Assembly (NCBI GenBank): GCA_905221605.1
Contig: CAJNDS010002190.1
Coordinates: 1,520,788 to 1,584,787, forward strand
Direction: 5' to 3'
Source of the DNA: Symbiodinium natans
Lineage: Eukaryota > Sar > Dinophyceae > Suessiales > Symbiodiniaceae
Length of the DNA: 64,000 nt
Of this stretch, positions 31,123-40,208 are shown one piece after another; within the stretch, counting starts at the first letter, position 1; every line of letters starts with the position of its first letter. The notes beneath the pieces are model-generated. The model had not been told where the DNA came from. It was given only the letters and a program-made list of their open reading frames with translations, and made no database searches. The position numbers and the translations under genes were made by a program.

Positions 31123-31331
31123 TGGGATATAACCCCTATATGTATATATACATATATACACACACACACACACACCTTACATAGTCCCCATATACCTAAG
31201 TAGCCCCTACATTACCCCCGTCTAAGGTCCCTCATATGCGCCCGCGTTCCGGTAATCGACCCCCCCCCCCCCCCCCCGGGGGGTGGCAAACCGAGAACCG
31301 GGATCATCTTTATATATATATATATATATAT

Positions 31332-31440
31332 ATATGGGTGGTTGTCAAAATTATGGTCCCTTTTTGGATCCCTATTATAATACGGCACCTAATATTTAGG
31401 GTACCCCAAAAGGGATCATAATTTTGACAACCACCCATAT
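31332..31440. mobile_element. Near-perfect 33-bp terminal-inverted-repeat element in an (AT)n tract
   Basis: ATATGGGTGGTTGTCAAAAT on the left is matched by its reverse complement on the right with one mismatch over 33 bp. The flanking TATATA may include a TA target duplication. Confidence 0.8.
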
Positions 31441-31499
31441 ATATACGTGCACCACATAGGTCCACCACATGTTGAAGCACGCAGGTTCCCGTGAAGCAG

Positions 31500-31553
31500 G
31501 AGGTGAAGAAGAGAGAAGTCTGGGCGTTCGAAACTTCATCTTTCAGGCTATGA
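31500..31553 (+). CDS. Terminal exon
   Basis: CCCGTGAAGCAG acceptor, then EVKKREVWAFETSSFRL to TGA. Charged, coding-like. Confidence 0.5.
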   Translation, partial: EVKKREVWAFETSSFRL

Positions 31554-31880
31554 GATCAGGAACCCCTAAGTTCTCTGTTTAGGCTTTAGGGTTTAGGGTT
31601 TGGGGTTTGGGGTTTGGGGTTTGGGGTTTGGGGGTTTTGGGGTTTTGGGGTTTTGGGGTTTTGGGGTTTAGGGGTTTAGGGGTTTTTGGGTTTAGGGTGA
31701 TCAGGAACCCCAAGTTCTTTTGGGTTTACTTGCATGGGCTATTTTACCCAAAAAGCCCTTAACAAGGCCCTTTATAGGGTTGGTTAGGGGGACTTTTGTT
31801 ATACCCTATAAGCCCTTAAAAGGCAATTTATAGGGTTGGTTAGGGGGATGGCTCCAGTTACGCGTCTTATTCTTCTTCAG

Positions 31881-32065
31881 ATCATTGCGCCTTCCTTTTC
31901 ATTCGCAAGAAGGGTCAGAGTTACTTGCAAGTAGGGGGGCCTTTCAGTACGCTGTGTTCTGATCGTGGTACTCTTTGGTGTATAGTATGCGCAATTTTCA
32001 GTACCCAAGAACCTTCAGTTCTGGTCTTTCAAGCCGGGGTTGGCGGTTGGCAGGCAGCTGCCTAA
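31881..32065 (+). CDS. Two-exon gene fragment
   Basis: Exon 31881-31930 has a strong acceptor (TCTTATTCTTCTTCAG) and reads IIAPSFSFARRVRVTC, donor GTAGGGG. A 71-bp intron ends GCAATTTTCAG at 32001. The second exon (phase 2) reads TQEPSVLVFQAGVGGWQAAA to TAA 32063-32065. A downstream acceptor (CCCAAG 32005-32010) also keeps phase and gives a different, longer frame (TFSSGLSSRGWRLAGSCLRH). Confidence 0.5.
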
Positions 32066-32403
32066 GACATGTGTCATACACTCCTCGAACCTCCTACACC
32101 GCCAAAAGTGACATCGCGTATTCCGCCTGGAGACCCCCTTAAAGTGGCCCGTGACAGTGGCCTGAAGGGTTTAGGGTTTAGGGTTTAGGGTTTAGTAGGG
32201 TTTAGGGTTTAGGGCTACAAGAGGCCACTAGCATGGGTAGAAGTAGTTCAGGTGATGACAAAGTGTACTTTACTTGAGACTCCACTAAGAGCTGCCTGTG
32301 AATCTCCAAGTAGGTACAGGCCCAACCCTAAACCCCAAAAACTTATTGGGGACCCTAGACCCCAATCCTAAACCCCAAACTCTAGACCCTATACCCTAAC
32401 CAG

Positions 32404-32622
32404 AACTCCTGTCTGGATGCGCTGGGCTCCTATGGACCTAGAGGGCTTTGGTTTGCACCTTTAAACCCCGAGCCTGCGTCAAGAGACCCCTCAATTGGGT
32501 TATCAGTCTTACTATTTAGGTTATAAGTCTTTCATTTGAAGTTCGTATAGCAAGGGGCCCCTACTTGTAGTGATGACTGCAAGGCCTCCCCTCGTAGTAC
32601 ACGGGGCGCAAATAGGGCTTGG
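32404..32622 (+). CDS. Two exons separated by a family D hairpin
   Basis: Exon 32404-32477 reads NSCLDALGSYGPRGLWFAPL then NPEP; intron 32478-32570 is a family D element ending CCCCTACTTGTAG. Exon 32571-32622 (phase 2) reads DDCKASPRSTRGANRAW, donor GTAGAACC. Protein unknown. Confidence 0.5.
32478..32570. mobile_element. Hairpin element family D, left end altered
   Basis: Shares the core (GGGTTATxAGTCxTACTxTTTAGG) and the right end GGGGCCCCTACTTGTAG with the copy at 40641. The left GGCCCC arm is lost. Confidence 0.65.
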
Positions 32623-32688
32623 GTAGAACCTTCAAAAAGCGTTAAAGATCCTGGAAAATCCTAAAGAAAACTAAAATACCCAACACCC

Positions 32689-33246
32689 TAAGCCTCCGTC
32701 TAGGAACTATTTGCGCAACGCCCGAAACTAGATCAAACCCTACAATCCTAAAATCCCTTGAGTTGAAGAGACTCTTCACGCCCGAGAAACTAAAACCAAA
32801 AGCAAAACCCTAAACAGCCAAAACACCTTCAAAAGCAACAAAATTCAAGACCCTGACAGCCTCCGGCTAGGAACTGCTTGAGCGACACCTTAAACCCCGA
32901 GAGCCCTGAAAGTCATAAAACCCCGCCAAAAAAAACAAACAAATGCCAAAGCCGCTGTAAACACACCCCAAGCCTCCGGCTAGGAACTACTTGCGCGACA
33001 CCCTAAACCCCAAGAGCCCCAAAAGCCATGAAGCCCCTAAACAGAAGCCAAATTTAGGGTTTAGGAGGGTTTAGGGTTTAGGGTTTAGGGTTTAGGGTTT
33101 AGGGTTTAGGGTTTAGGGTTTAGGGTTTAGGGGCACCGAAACACCCCAAGCCTCCGGCTAGGAACTACTTGCGCGACACCAAGTGCAAGCCGGAGGAGTG
33201 CTTCGACAAAGACTGGTCACTCTGCAAGGCTTGGGCTAGAGAGTGT
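32689..33246 (+). repeat. Serial partial duplications of one exon start
   Basis: The segment GCCTCCGGCTAGGAACTACT (plus TGCGCGACACC) occurs at about 32690, 32861, 32969 and 33149. Only the last continues into the full exon. The first three break into CCTAAACCCC-type repeat right after the exon's first ~7 codons. Confidence 0.75.
33162..33246 (+). CDS. Cysteine-rich exon, possibly ShK-like
   Basis: CTCCGGCTAG acceptor, then NYLRDTKCKPEECFDKDWSL and CKAWAREC, followed by GTTTAGGG. The C-x-D-x-D-xx-C-xx-WA-xx-EC spacing resembles the start of ShK-type modules (PF01549), often appended to secreted enzymes. The remaining cysteines would lie in later exons, so this is a resemblance only. Confidence 0.45.
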
Positions 33247-33290
33247 GTTTAGGGTTTAGGGTTTGGGGTTTACGGTTTAGGGTTTAGGGT

Positions 33291-33322
<32 letters not shown>

Positions 33323-33491
33323 GGTTTGGGGTTGAGGGTTTCACGGTATAGGGTGTTAAGTGTGTTTAGAGTTTAGGGTTTAGGCAATCTTGTTGCCATT
33401 CATCGAGCTCTTCTTGTTCTTGTAATTCTTGTATTAGCAAATTTACCTATTTGCACACCCGTGCACTCCCGAAAAAACCAAGGGAACTCCG

Positions 33492-33796
33492 ATGGAGGGG
33501 GTGTCTAGCCTTGAATGTGCTCTGGCTCTCCTCAGCCATGGGATGTTCCCTCTTATACGCACAGTCCTGAATGGGGATTATGATCGGGGGTACTATAAAA
33601 GCCCTATTCAGGACTGTTATATTAGTATAAGGGACAGCACGGCAAAAAACCCTGCTAACGTACTGTTGGAGGTTTGGGATTTCGGGCTTAACGGCCTCAC
33701 GAGTCTAGGGGCTCGGAGGTATACTGCAATCGAGAACCCGAAAAGCCAACAGCTCTAATCAACACGTGCATCCGTGACCCCATCGGCACTCGCTGA
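33492..33796 (+). CDS. Two-exon gene with a hairpin A intron
   Basis: ATG 33492: MEGVSSLECALALLSHG. Exon 1 ends GGG-AT at 33544; the next GTTCCC is the left terminal repeat of hairpin A copy 9. The 164-bp intron ends CGAGTCTAG at 33708. Exon 2 (phase 2) reads GSEVYCNREPEKPTALINTC then IRDPIGTR, to TGA. About 46 residues, unknown; the N-terminus is mildly hydrophobic. Confidence 0.55.
33538..33633. mobile_element. Hairpin element family A, copy 9
   Basis: GGGATGTTCCCTC on the left; CAGGACTGT...TATAAGGGACAGCA on the right (the CATCCC end decayed). Lies inside the intron 33545-33708. Confidence 0.65.
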
Positions 33797-33918
33797 ACAG
33801 CACTTTCAGGCATGTTTAAAGCCGAAACCCTAAACGCTGAACCCTGAACCCTAAACCCTAAACCCGACAAACACCAAAGCCTAAACCCTAAACCATACAA
33901 ACCCTAAACCTCCATCCC

Positions 33919-34377
33919 ATGCCGAAAGCCTCTCATCGCGCCTGGCCGGAGGTTCCACGGTTCCTGAAAGACGAGCGAACCAGAAAGGACCTCCTTGTTG
34001 TATTCTCTGGTCCTTGGAAGGAGTTGCGCCCTTTGTGTCCGCAGCGCTTCCTACACATGCACATGCCATGGCAAGTAGCACCCCAAACGCGATATAAAAC
34101 ATCCCGAAGCCCTAAAGTACATCTGTGAAGCCACTTCTGTAGCCCAAAGCCGCACCAATGGTACCTGAAGGTCAGTTCCTTTTCTGTACAAGTTACACCA
34201 GAACATGTGGCCACTCGACGTAGGGTATTCAGAGCCGTCCACTTAGCAGACTTAAACTCGTTAGCCCAGCCCACCTACCTGATGCAGGAGCTTGCGAAAG
34301 CGCTCAGGCAGGGGCGTTGCAAGGGTCTTTGCAGTGAGAGCTATGGGGCTTCGGAGTTCAGGGCCTTATTAATGTAG
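33919..34377 (+). CDS. Two-exon gene, ~120 residues
   Basis: ATG 33919 opens 52 codons: MPKASHRAWPEVPRFLKDER, TRKDLLVVFSGPWKELRPLC and on, ending CAA|GTAGCA. The second exon (34171-34377, phase 0; acceptor CCTGAAG weak) reads VSSFSVQVTPEHVATRRRVF, RAVHLADLNSLAQPTYLMQE and LAKALRQGRCKGLCSESYGA to TAG. The second frame is open for 68 codons and strongly protein-like. The stop overlaps the start of a family F hairpin. No family recognised. Confidence 0.6.
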
Positions 34378-34453
34378 TTCTCTAAACTAGGGTCCCCTTC
34401 TTGAGGTCCTTCTTTTAAAGGGTGCCGTGCTGAAGGGGCCCTGAGTTTAGAGA
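34376..34453. mobile_element. Hairpin element family F, copy 2
   Basis: TTCTCTAAACTAGGGTCCCC on the left mirrors GGGGCCCTGAGTTTAGAGAA on the right. It begins inside the stop-codon region of the previous gene. Confidence 0.75.
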
Positions 34454-34531
34454 AACTTTACTGAGGGACCGTGTACCTACCCTAAAGCCGCCTAAATCCC
34501 AAAAAAACCTGCACCCCCCTAATCCCCTAAG

Positions 34532-34849
34532 CTGTCAGAAGCACGTGTGCTCCTGGCCAAAGGCAGTCTTACTTTTGCAAGGCTGAATCTGGGTCAAAGA
34601 GAAGGACGGAAGCGTGACTTCTATTGGTTTAGGGTTTTAGGGTTTTAGGGTTTTAAGGTTTAGGGTTTAGGGTTTTAGGGTTTTAGGGTTTTAGGGTTTA
34701 GGGTTTAGGGTTCCTGTCTCCCCAAATCTACACCCCAAACTGCAAGCAGAAGCGCTGAGTCTTCAGGGAACAGTGTACACACAAGAATGCATATGTTGGG
34801 TTCCAAAAAGTCTATACATACTCCCCGCTTTGGCGACAGTTTGGGTTGA
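34532..34849 (+). CDS. Two-exon gene fragment across a TTTTAGGG intron
   Basis: Exon 34532-34626 reads LSEARVLLAKGSLTFARLNL and GQREGRKRDFYW. Intron 34627-34746 begins GTTTTAGGG, holds TTTTAGGG and TTTAGGG units and ends ACTGCAAG. The second exon (phase 2) reads RSAESSGNSVHTRMHMLGSK and KSIHTPRFGDSLG to TGA 34847-34849. Basic protein of unknown role. Confidence 0.6.
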
Positions 34850-34915
34850 GAACCCTAAACCCCTAAACCCTGTTGGTTCCTGCCCTCAATATGCCCTAAA
34901 CCTTGAAAAGGCCAC

Positions 34916-35104
34916 ATGCCAGTCATTGTCTCTTTCTTGGGTACCCACCACAATGAGGTTTACAGTCTAGGGTTCAGGTTTCCAAGCGAAAGGGGATCCA
35001 TGATTTTAGAGAACCCGCCACATGCGGTACCTTCCTGGAAGGTGGGAGTACTTTCCAACCATTGTGGCGTTCTGGCCAGGTGCTCGGTGTGGAGCCCACC
35101 TTAA
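34916..35104 (+). CDS. Candidate ORF, 62 codons
   Basis: ATG 34916: MPVIVSFLGTHHNE, then repeat-like VYSLGF, then SMILENPPHAVPSWKVGVLS. A short inverted repeat (GTACCTTCC/GGAAGGTGGGAGTAC) within it suggests a hairpin element instead. Confidence 0.3.
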   Translation: MPVIVSFLGTHHNEVYSLGFRFPSERGSMILENPPHAVPSWKVGVLSNHCGVLARCSVWSPP

Positions 35105-35195
35105 ACCCCAAACCCCGAACCCTGCACCCGGAACCCTGAACCCTGAACCCTAAGCCTAAACCCTATACACCCCAAACCTTACATCCGACTACCAG

Positions 35196-35285
35196 CTGTT
35201 AGCCAGAACAGCCGGGAGAATGGAAGAGTCATACTCCATGATTATTCCGAAACAAACTGCGGCATCCATGGCTGTAGTGGCTTAG
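35196..35285 (+). CDS. Terminal exon
   Basis: CCGACTACCAG acceptor, LLARTAGRMEESYSMIIPKQ then TAASMAVVA to TAG 35283-35285, which is shared with the following TTAGGG. Clearly protein-like; function unknown. Confidence 0.55.
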   Translation: MLARTAGRMEESYSMIIPKQTAASMAVVA

Positions 35286-35469
35286 GGTTCGTAGTGTTGA
35301 GGGTTGAGGGGTTTAGGGGTTTGGGGTTTAGGGTTTAGGGTTGAGGGTGGCGTGTATTGTATGCTTCGTCTGTCTCTGGCTCCCTTGCACGGCTCACGGG
35401 TCGCAATTGCCGATGCTTTCCACGCCCGGACAACCCCCCCTCCCCTGCCCTGACCCCCACTTCACCCCT

Positions 35470-35715
35470 TGTACTGGCTATAGGGTTCTTAAGGGAGGGC
35501 GGTTCAAGGGGGGTATGCAACCCAAAATTCCCCAATACTCCCCACTACTCCCTAAGGGCTCCCTAAGGTTCCCTAAGGTTCCCTAAGGTTCCCTAAGGTT
35601 CCCTAAGGTTCCCTAAGGTTCCCTTCCCTAAGGTTCCCTTAGGTTCCCTAAGGTTCCCTTAAGGTTCCCTAAGGTTCCCTAGGTACCTACCCCCCATGAA
35701 CCCCCCTTGCTGAAG
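35470..35715. mobile_element. Family I element with a CCCTAAGGTT decamer array
   Basis: Same ends as 15530-15670 (GGGTTCTTAAGGGAGGG; TGAAGAACCC). About ten tandem decamers at 35555-35680 have expanded inside it. Confidence 0.65.
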
Positions 35716-35746
35716 AACCCTATAAACGGGGGTGTGGGTGTACACC

Positions 35747-36182
35747 CTCTGACAAAGCTCGCCCTGAAGCCTGAGTTCTCGAAAAACTGGCTCGCACCGC
35801 CCAGGTAGGGTTTAGGGTTTAGGGTTTAGGGTTTAGGGTTTAGGGTTTAGGGTTTAGGGTTTAGGGTTTAGGGTTTAGGGTTTAGGGTTTAGGGTTTAGG
35901 GTTTAGGGGTTAGGGTTTAGGGGTTTAGGGTTTAGGGTTTAGGGTTTAGGGTTTAGGGTTTAGGGTTTAGGGTTTAGGGTTTAGGGTTTAGGGTTTAGGG
36001 TTTAGGTGAACAACCTCAGAGCTCTTCGTGTCTTGTCGTTGCTACCCTTTATGACAGTCATGCTGTCAGTTGCTGTGTGCGGAGGTCAGAGAATACGTGA
36101 ACCTTCCAAAAAACCGAAAAACCCGCAGAAAAAACCGGTGACCCTGAACCCTAGCCCTAAACCCCAACCCCGCAACCCCTGA
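35747..36182 (+). CDS. Membrane protein gene with a 215-bp TTTAGGG intron
   Basis: Exon 1 (about 35747-35804) reads TKLALKPEFSKNWLAPP and ends CAG|GTAGGG. The intron 35805-36019 is TTTAGGG repeat for about 200 bp and ends AACAACCTCAG. Exon 2 (36020-36182, phase 2) reads ALRVLSLLPFMTVMLSVAVC then GGQRIREPSKKPKNPQKKP: one transmembrane helix and a lysine-rich tail. The last ~12 codons (LNPSPKPQPRNP) are encoded by degenerate CCCTAAA repeat, so the C-terminus is repeat-derived. Confidence 0.65.
35805..36006 (+). repeat. ~28-unit TTTAGGG array
   Basis: Almost perfect heptamers; makes up nearly all of the predicted intron 35805-36019. Confidence 0.9.
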
Positions 36183-36285
36183 ACCATTAAGCCCTAAAGC
36201 CTAAACCCTAAACCCTAAACCCTAAACCCTAAACCCTAAACCCTAAACCCTGAACCCTGAACCCTGAAACCTAAACCTTTCTGAG

Positions 36286-36568
36286 GTTCGGTGCCATGTA
36301 CGACTTTCAATCCCAGCGACATGCAGTGGGCCTGCAGGGAGCCATAGCCTGCGATGCGTGGGGTTTAGGGTTTAGGGTTTAGGGTTTAGGGTTTAGGGTT
36401 TAGGGTTTAGGGTTTAGGGTTTAGGGTTTAGGGAGTTTAGGGTTTGGGGTGCAGAGGTGAGGATTCCAGAGTGCGTTGGTTAGGGTTTAGGCCTTGGGAG
36501 TCATAGGGGTGCAGGCTTGGGCTTAGGGTTCGAAGTCTCCAGGGTTTCGCTACACCCAAAGCATTTAG
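36286..36568 (+). CDS. Three-exon gene fragment with a 24-bp exon
   Basis: Exon 36286-36362: FGAMYDFQSQRHAVGLQGAI then ACDAW, donor in GGGTTTAGGG. Exon 36455-36478 (VRIPECV) and exon 36543-36568 (FRYTQSI, TAG from TTTAGGG) keep phase 1 throughout. The first exon is convincing; the two small ones are tentative. Confidence 0.5.
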
Positions 36569-36848
36569 GGTTTAGGGTTTAGGGTTTAGGGTTTAGGGTG
36601 TAGGGTTTAGGGGGTTTAGGGTTTAGGTTGAAGGCTCCTTACAGACCTCCCCTAAATATGCGAGAGCATTCTTACTGAGCTGCCATATCATGCTTTCAGC
36701 TTCTGACTCCTCCATGCCCCCACCCCCCTCCCCCCCATCTCCTTAAGCCACAGGCAAGACCCTAAACCAGAAACCCTAAACCTTAAACCCTAAACCTTAA
36801 TCTCTAAACCCTAACCCGAAATCCTGTTTTAACCCTAAACCTCAACAG

Positions 36849-37184
36849 TTTGGCTTTCTGGGGCCTTACAGACTCCCTGACAGACTTGCAAGGTCCTTCG
36901 CAGCTTGGCGGGAGCTACTTTTTCACACTCCAGGCGACTGCAGGGTTTAGGGTTTCGGTGTGTCATACGTTCTGCGCACGCCACGCAACGCGTGTAGTCT
37001 GGTGTGCGCCAAGGTTCACGTTCCCTCCCAGCTCGCCCATTTCATGACCTTGGCCTGGGCTTTAGGGCCTTTATATATTTGCTTTCAGCTAACGGAGCTC
37101 CTTCGCTGCGACAGTCGTGACAGCTCCGGAGCTGGTAGGGGCTGTCGCCCTCGGCACGCTCGCTGCTGCACACCACAGCACTAG
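36849..37184 (+). CDS. Two-exon gene, predicted membrane protein
   Basis: Exon 36849-36944 reads FGFLGPYRLPDRLARSFAAW then RELLFHTPGDCR, ending AGG|GTTTAGGG in phase 0. An 87-bp intron ends TTCCCTCCCAG at 37031. Exon 37032-37184 reads LAHFMTLAWALGPLYICFQL, TELLRCDSRDSSGAGRGCRP and RHARCCTPQH to TAG. One hydrophobic helix is followed by a Cys/Arg-rich tail. Not assigned to a family. Confidence 0.6.
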
Positions 37185-37618
37185 CAGCACTAGCAGCTGC
37201 CACCAGTTTAGGGTTAGGGTTTACGGCTCAGGGTGCTCTACAGCTTCCAAAGTGCCAAGAAGGGGCTGGGCAGAAGGTTCATGGGTGGTTTAGGCTTGAG
37301 GGTTTAGGCTTAGAATTAGGGTTACCCCGTCTTTTGCGAAGGCTTCTCTCCTCAAAAGTGTACTAGCTAGAATCTTCAAGTGGGGTCGAGGGTTCAGGGT
37401 TTCAAGGCTCGGACCGTTGTCGGGGTAGTTTACGGGGCGCTCTCCTGTCCCCGTGCTTCTCAAAAAGGCGTTTTTCTATGGCCCTGAACCCTAAGCCACC
37501 TTCGGTGCAAGCCTAGTTTTTAAGTATAGAGCTTTTGTTTCGTTTTTTAAAATTCAATTATTTCCTTCCGATCTAGGCTTTTGCTTAAGGATCTTGATGT
37601 TTTGATCCAGTTCAACCC

Positions 37619-37927
37619 ATGCTGTTGAAGCAGCCCGGAACAAGCGATTTCAGGGCCCTGGCCCCTTGGCGACTGAAAGGATCTGAAAGGCAACAAAAAA
37701 GCCAAGTCTCCTGTCCCCGAAACTTGAGATCCCCGCTGCGAGCCGAAACCAATCCGCATTCAGCTCGCAAACAATTCGTGTTCAGGGGCTTAGGTTTTCG
37801 GATTCAAGGGATTCGTCCACGAGCCGGGGCGGATTCCGCTTTAGTGGGATGGCCGTGGCAGCCTCAGGGCTTGAAGACCGTTCCTTCAAAATGTGAAAAG
37901 TTTGAGGCCCCTTGGTTTGTTTGGTGA
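37619..37927 (+). CDS. ORF of 102 codons, uncertain
   Basis: ATG 37619: MLLKQPGTSDFRALAPWRLK, continuing basic to a TGA. A minus-strand ORF overlaps it. Parts (RGLGFRIQG) read like repeat, so it may be non-coding. Confidence 0.35.
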   Translation: MLLKQPGTSDFRALAPWRLKGSERQQKSQVSCPRNLRSPLRAETNPHSARKQFVFRGLGFRIQGIRPRAGADSALVGWPWQPQGLKTVPSKCEKFEAPWFVW

Positions 37928-37967
37928 TCCGGACCTACTGAATTCTGGCCCTGGGCCTTGAATATCG

Positions 37968-38168
37968 GTGCTCCCCGTCAGACACCTTTTCGGAATACCG
38001 GAAGGGGGGCCCCGTGACGAGGGGCGCCACATGAGGCTTGCGAGGACACGTGCGAGAGCCAGTTACCATTTGTGTGAGAGAACGATTGAGTCGTCACTTC
38101 TTGGATATCTACATCTGGAGAAGTGGGTCAGACGACCGAGGGCCAGCGCCAAGTTAAGCAAACAACGG
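37968..38168 (+). CDS. Candidate exon
   Basis: HLFGIPEGGPRDEGRHMRLA, RTRARASYHLCERTIESSLL and GYLHLEKWVRRPRASAKLSK up to CGG|GTATCCCC. Arg-rich but well structured; the donor abuts an AT-rich element. Confidence 0.4.
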
Positions 38169-38172
38169 GTAT

Positions 38173-38300
38173 CCCCACTAGGGTTGTTATTCCTTGTATC
38201 CGGATCCCCCAAAAAAGACACCAAATATATACTATATGCACTCAACAATATTAAAAAGGAACCTTATATGCGCCCGCGTTCCGCGTAATCGACCCCCCCC
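38173..38300. mobile_element. Element sharing its end with 31233-31270
   Basis: TATGCGCCCGCGTTCCG followed by GTAATCGACC and a C run occurs here (38267-38298) and at 31233-31277. The unit boundaries are otherwise unclear. Confidence 0.45.
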
Positions 38301-38799
38301 TGGTATCCCCCCCCCCCACGGTATCCCCCCACAAACCCTGCCTGTTAACCCTAGAGAAACCTCAACCTAAACGCCAAACCCTGAACCCTAAGCCCTAAAA
38401 CCTAAACCCACCAATGAACGCCAGGGGGAGAAGAGTAAACCCGAAACCTTAGCCGCTTTAACCCTGAACCCTGAACCTTAAACCCAGCACGAACCACAGG
38501 GGGCAGAGGGGAACCGTAAACCTAGCATTAGCCCAAACCTTGAACCTTATTTAAACTCTAAACCCACAGTGAACCAATAGACCAGAGTGAAAATCCTGAA
38601 CTCTAAAGCCTAACCCTAAACCCCGAAACCCTAAACCCATGAACTACAGACCATGAACCGGGGGGGGGGGGGGGAACCCAAAACCCACCGGGGGGGGCTA
38701 CCATGGGGGGGGGGGGGGGGGGGGGGGGGTGCGCCTATGCTGGCCCATATATACGGTTGCGGGGCAATTCACTGGGTAGCCTTGTCCATACCTCTGCAG

Positions 38800-38885
38800 G
38801 AGCAGAACAGCTTGTCGAAGACTCTTGCTGCATGAGCATTGGCCCCAGGAGTTCCTTAGGGTGTACGGTGCGGTACTGGGGTTAG
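38800..38885 (+). CDS. Terminal exon
   Basis: ACCTCTGCAG acceptor, AEQLVEDSCCMSIGPRSSLG then CTVRYWG to TAG. Upstream poly-G tracts (38658-38730) block assignment of earlier exons. Confidence 0.5.
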
Positions 38886-39063
38886 TGCCTTTGGGTTTCC
38901 AGGCTTGAGCCAGACCCTCAACCTAAACCCTTGGAGCCCTCAAAACCTGACCGCTTAGGGTAGAGCGTCGGCTTGCTAGTTAAGAATTTTGGGGTTTAGG
39001 GCTCTGGGTTTTTCAGGGCAAAAGGGTAAGGGTTTACATGGGCCTTGGGGCTGGGATATAGGG

Positions 39064-39212
39064 TTTAGGTTAGGGTTTAGGGTTTAGGGTTTAGGGTTTA
39101 GGGTTTAGGGTTTAGGGTTTAGGGTTTAGGGTTTAGGGTTTAGGGTTTAGTGTTTAGGGTTTAGGGTTTAGGGTTTAGGGTTTAGGGTTTAGGGTTTAGG
39201 GTTTAGGGTTTA
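39064..39212. repeat. ~21-unit TTTAGGG array
   Basis: Near-perfect heptamers with one TTTAGTG. A CCCTAAA array of opposite orientation follows at 39271-39332. Confidence 0.9.
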
Positions 39213-39362
39213 GGGGTTCCCTGCGTGTGGCGGCTAGGACCTTAAGTTGAAGGCCCCTGGAGGCTGCAACCCTAAACCCTCAACCCTAAACCCTAAACCC
39301 TAAACCCTAAACCCTAAACCCTAAACCCTAAGCCCCAATCACGACCCATTTTTTTGGTCAAG

Positions 39363-39426
39363 AGCCCTTGAATGGAAAATTTGCTTTCACGAGCTCTTCC
39401 ATCCTCTGGACTCTCATAAACCCTAA
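39363..39426 (+). CDS. Terminal exon ending in repeat-derived KP-stop
   Basis: Acceptor TTTTTTTGGTCAAG, then ALEWKICFHELFHPLDSHKP; the final KP and TAA come from AAACCCTAA. Confidence 0.45.
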
Positions 39427-39491
39427 ACTTGTGGTTGTACTCGCTTTTGGGTGCGTGAGGCACCGCGCACTATGACCATTTTTCCTGCAAG

Positions 39492-39704
39492 AAGAATCCT
39501 GACAACATGAAGAAGCCCAACTTAGTTGTCACAACCATTACCTCCATCATAAGCGGAAGCATGAACGACCCTAAACCCTAAACCCTAAACCCTAAGCCTT
39601 AAACCCTGCAAACCCTAGAGCCCGACAAGGCGGCGACATTGACTGCATCTTCGTGGCGGCCAACGTTGTGGCTCAAGCCTCGGTTTTTTGGTCTCAGCTG
39701 CGGG
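39492..39704 (+). CDS. Two-exon gene fragment around a CCCTAAA block
   Basis: Exon from 39492 (acceptor TTTTTCCTGCAAG): KNPDNMKKPNLVVTTITSII then SGSMN, running into GACCCTAAA at 39567. The next exon (from 39619) reads ARQGGDIDCIFVAANVVAQA and SVFWSQLR. A phase-compatible join needs a GA donor near 39562-39563. Both halves look like genuine protein. Confidence 0.5.
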
Positions 39705-39762
39705 GTTTAGGTTTTAGAGTTTAGGGTTTAAGTTTAGGTTTAAGGTTTAGGGTTTAGAGTTT

Positions 39763-39987
39763 ATGGGTTCAGGGTTTGGAACAGGGTTTGAGCAAAACTT
39801 GGACATTTCGTACGCAAACCTCCCAAGATGCGCTGCAAGCCCTCTTAGCCCTGCTGGGCTTTGTGGCAGTTTGCCGATTTTCGTTTTTGCTTGCCAGTAC
39901 TTTGGGGACTGCCCGAGTTTGGAGAACTTGCCTTTGGAGTTTCAAAAACAATTATATGTGTATATATATACATTCAAACGATACTGA
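39763..39987 (+). CDS. Candidate ORF with a weak FNIP-like look
   Basis: ATG 39763: GFEQNLDISYANLPRCAASP ... QYFGDCPSLENLPLEFQK. FEQNLD and SLENLPLEFQ faintly recall the FNIP unit at 1.4-4.0 kb. Another frame is open over the same DNA, so the reading is unresolved. Confidence 0.3.
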   Translation: MGSGFGTGFEQNLDISYANLPRCAASPLSPAGLCGSLPIFVFACQYFGDCPSLENLPLEFQKQLYVYIYTFKRY

Positions 39988-40208
39988 GTTTTTGTCTGTG
40001 TGTGTGCGTGTTAAGAAAAAGGAATACAACAGATTCCAACAAGGACCCTCATTCAGAACAACCATCATGTGATGTGATGAGATGAGTCGCCATTTCGAGA
40101 CCCTGACCTACAGGACCTAAAACCCCACACGCTTAAGGCCAAAACAACGAAACCCACCCACCCGAAACCCTAAGCCCTAAACCCTAAACCCCGATTTGTT
40201 TGCACCAG

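Noticed and set aside
39492-39704. Assignment to the ornithine decarboxylase-type PLP enzyme family
   Set aside because: Only a vague resemblance of IFVAANVVAQASVFWSQLR to the start of such domains; no catalytic motif is visible.
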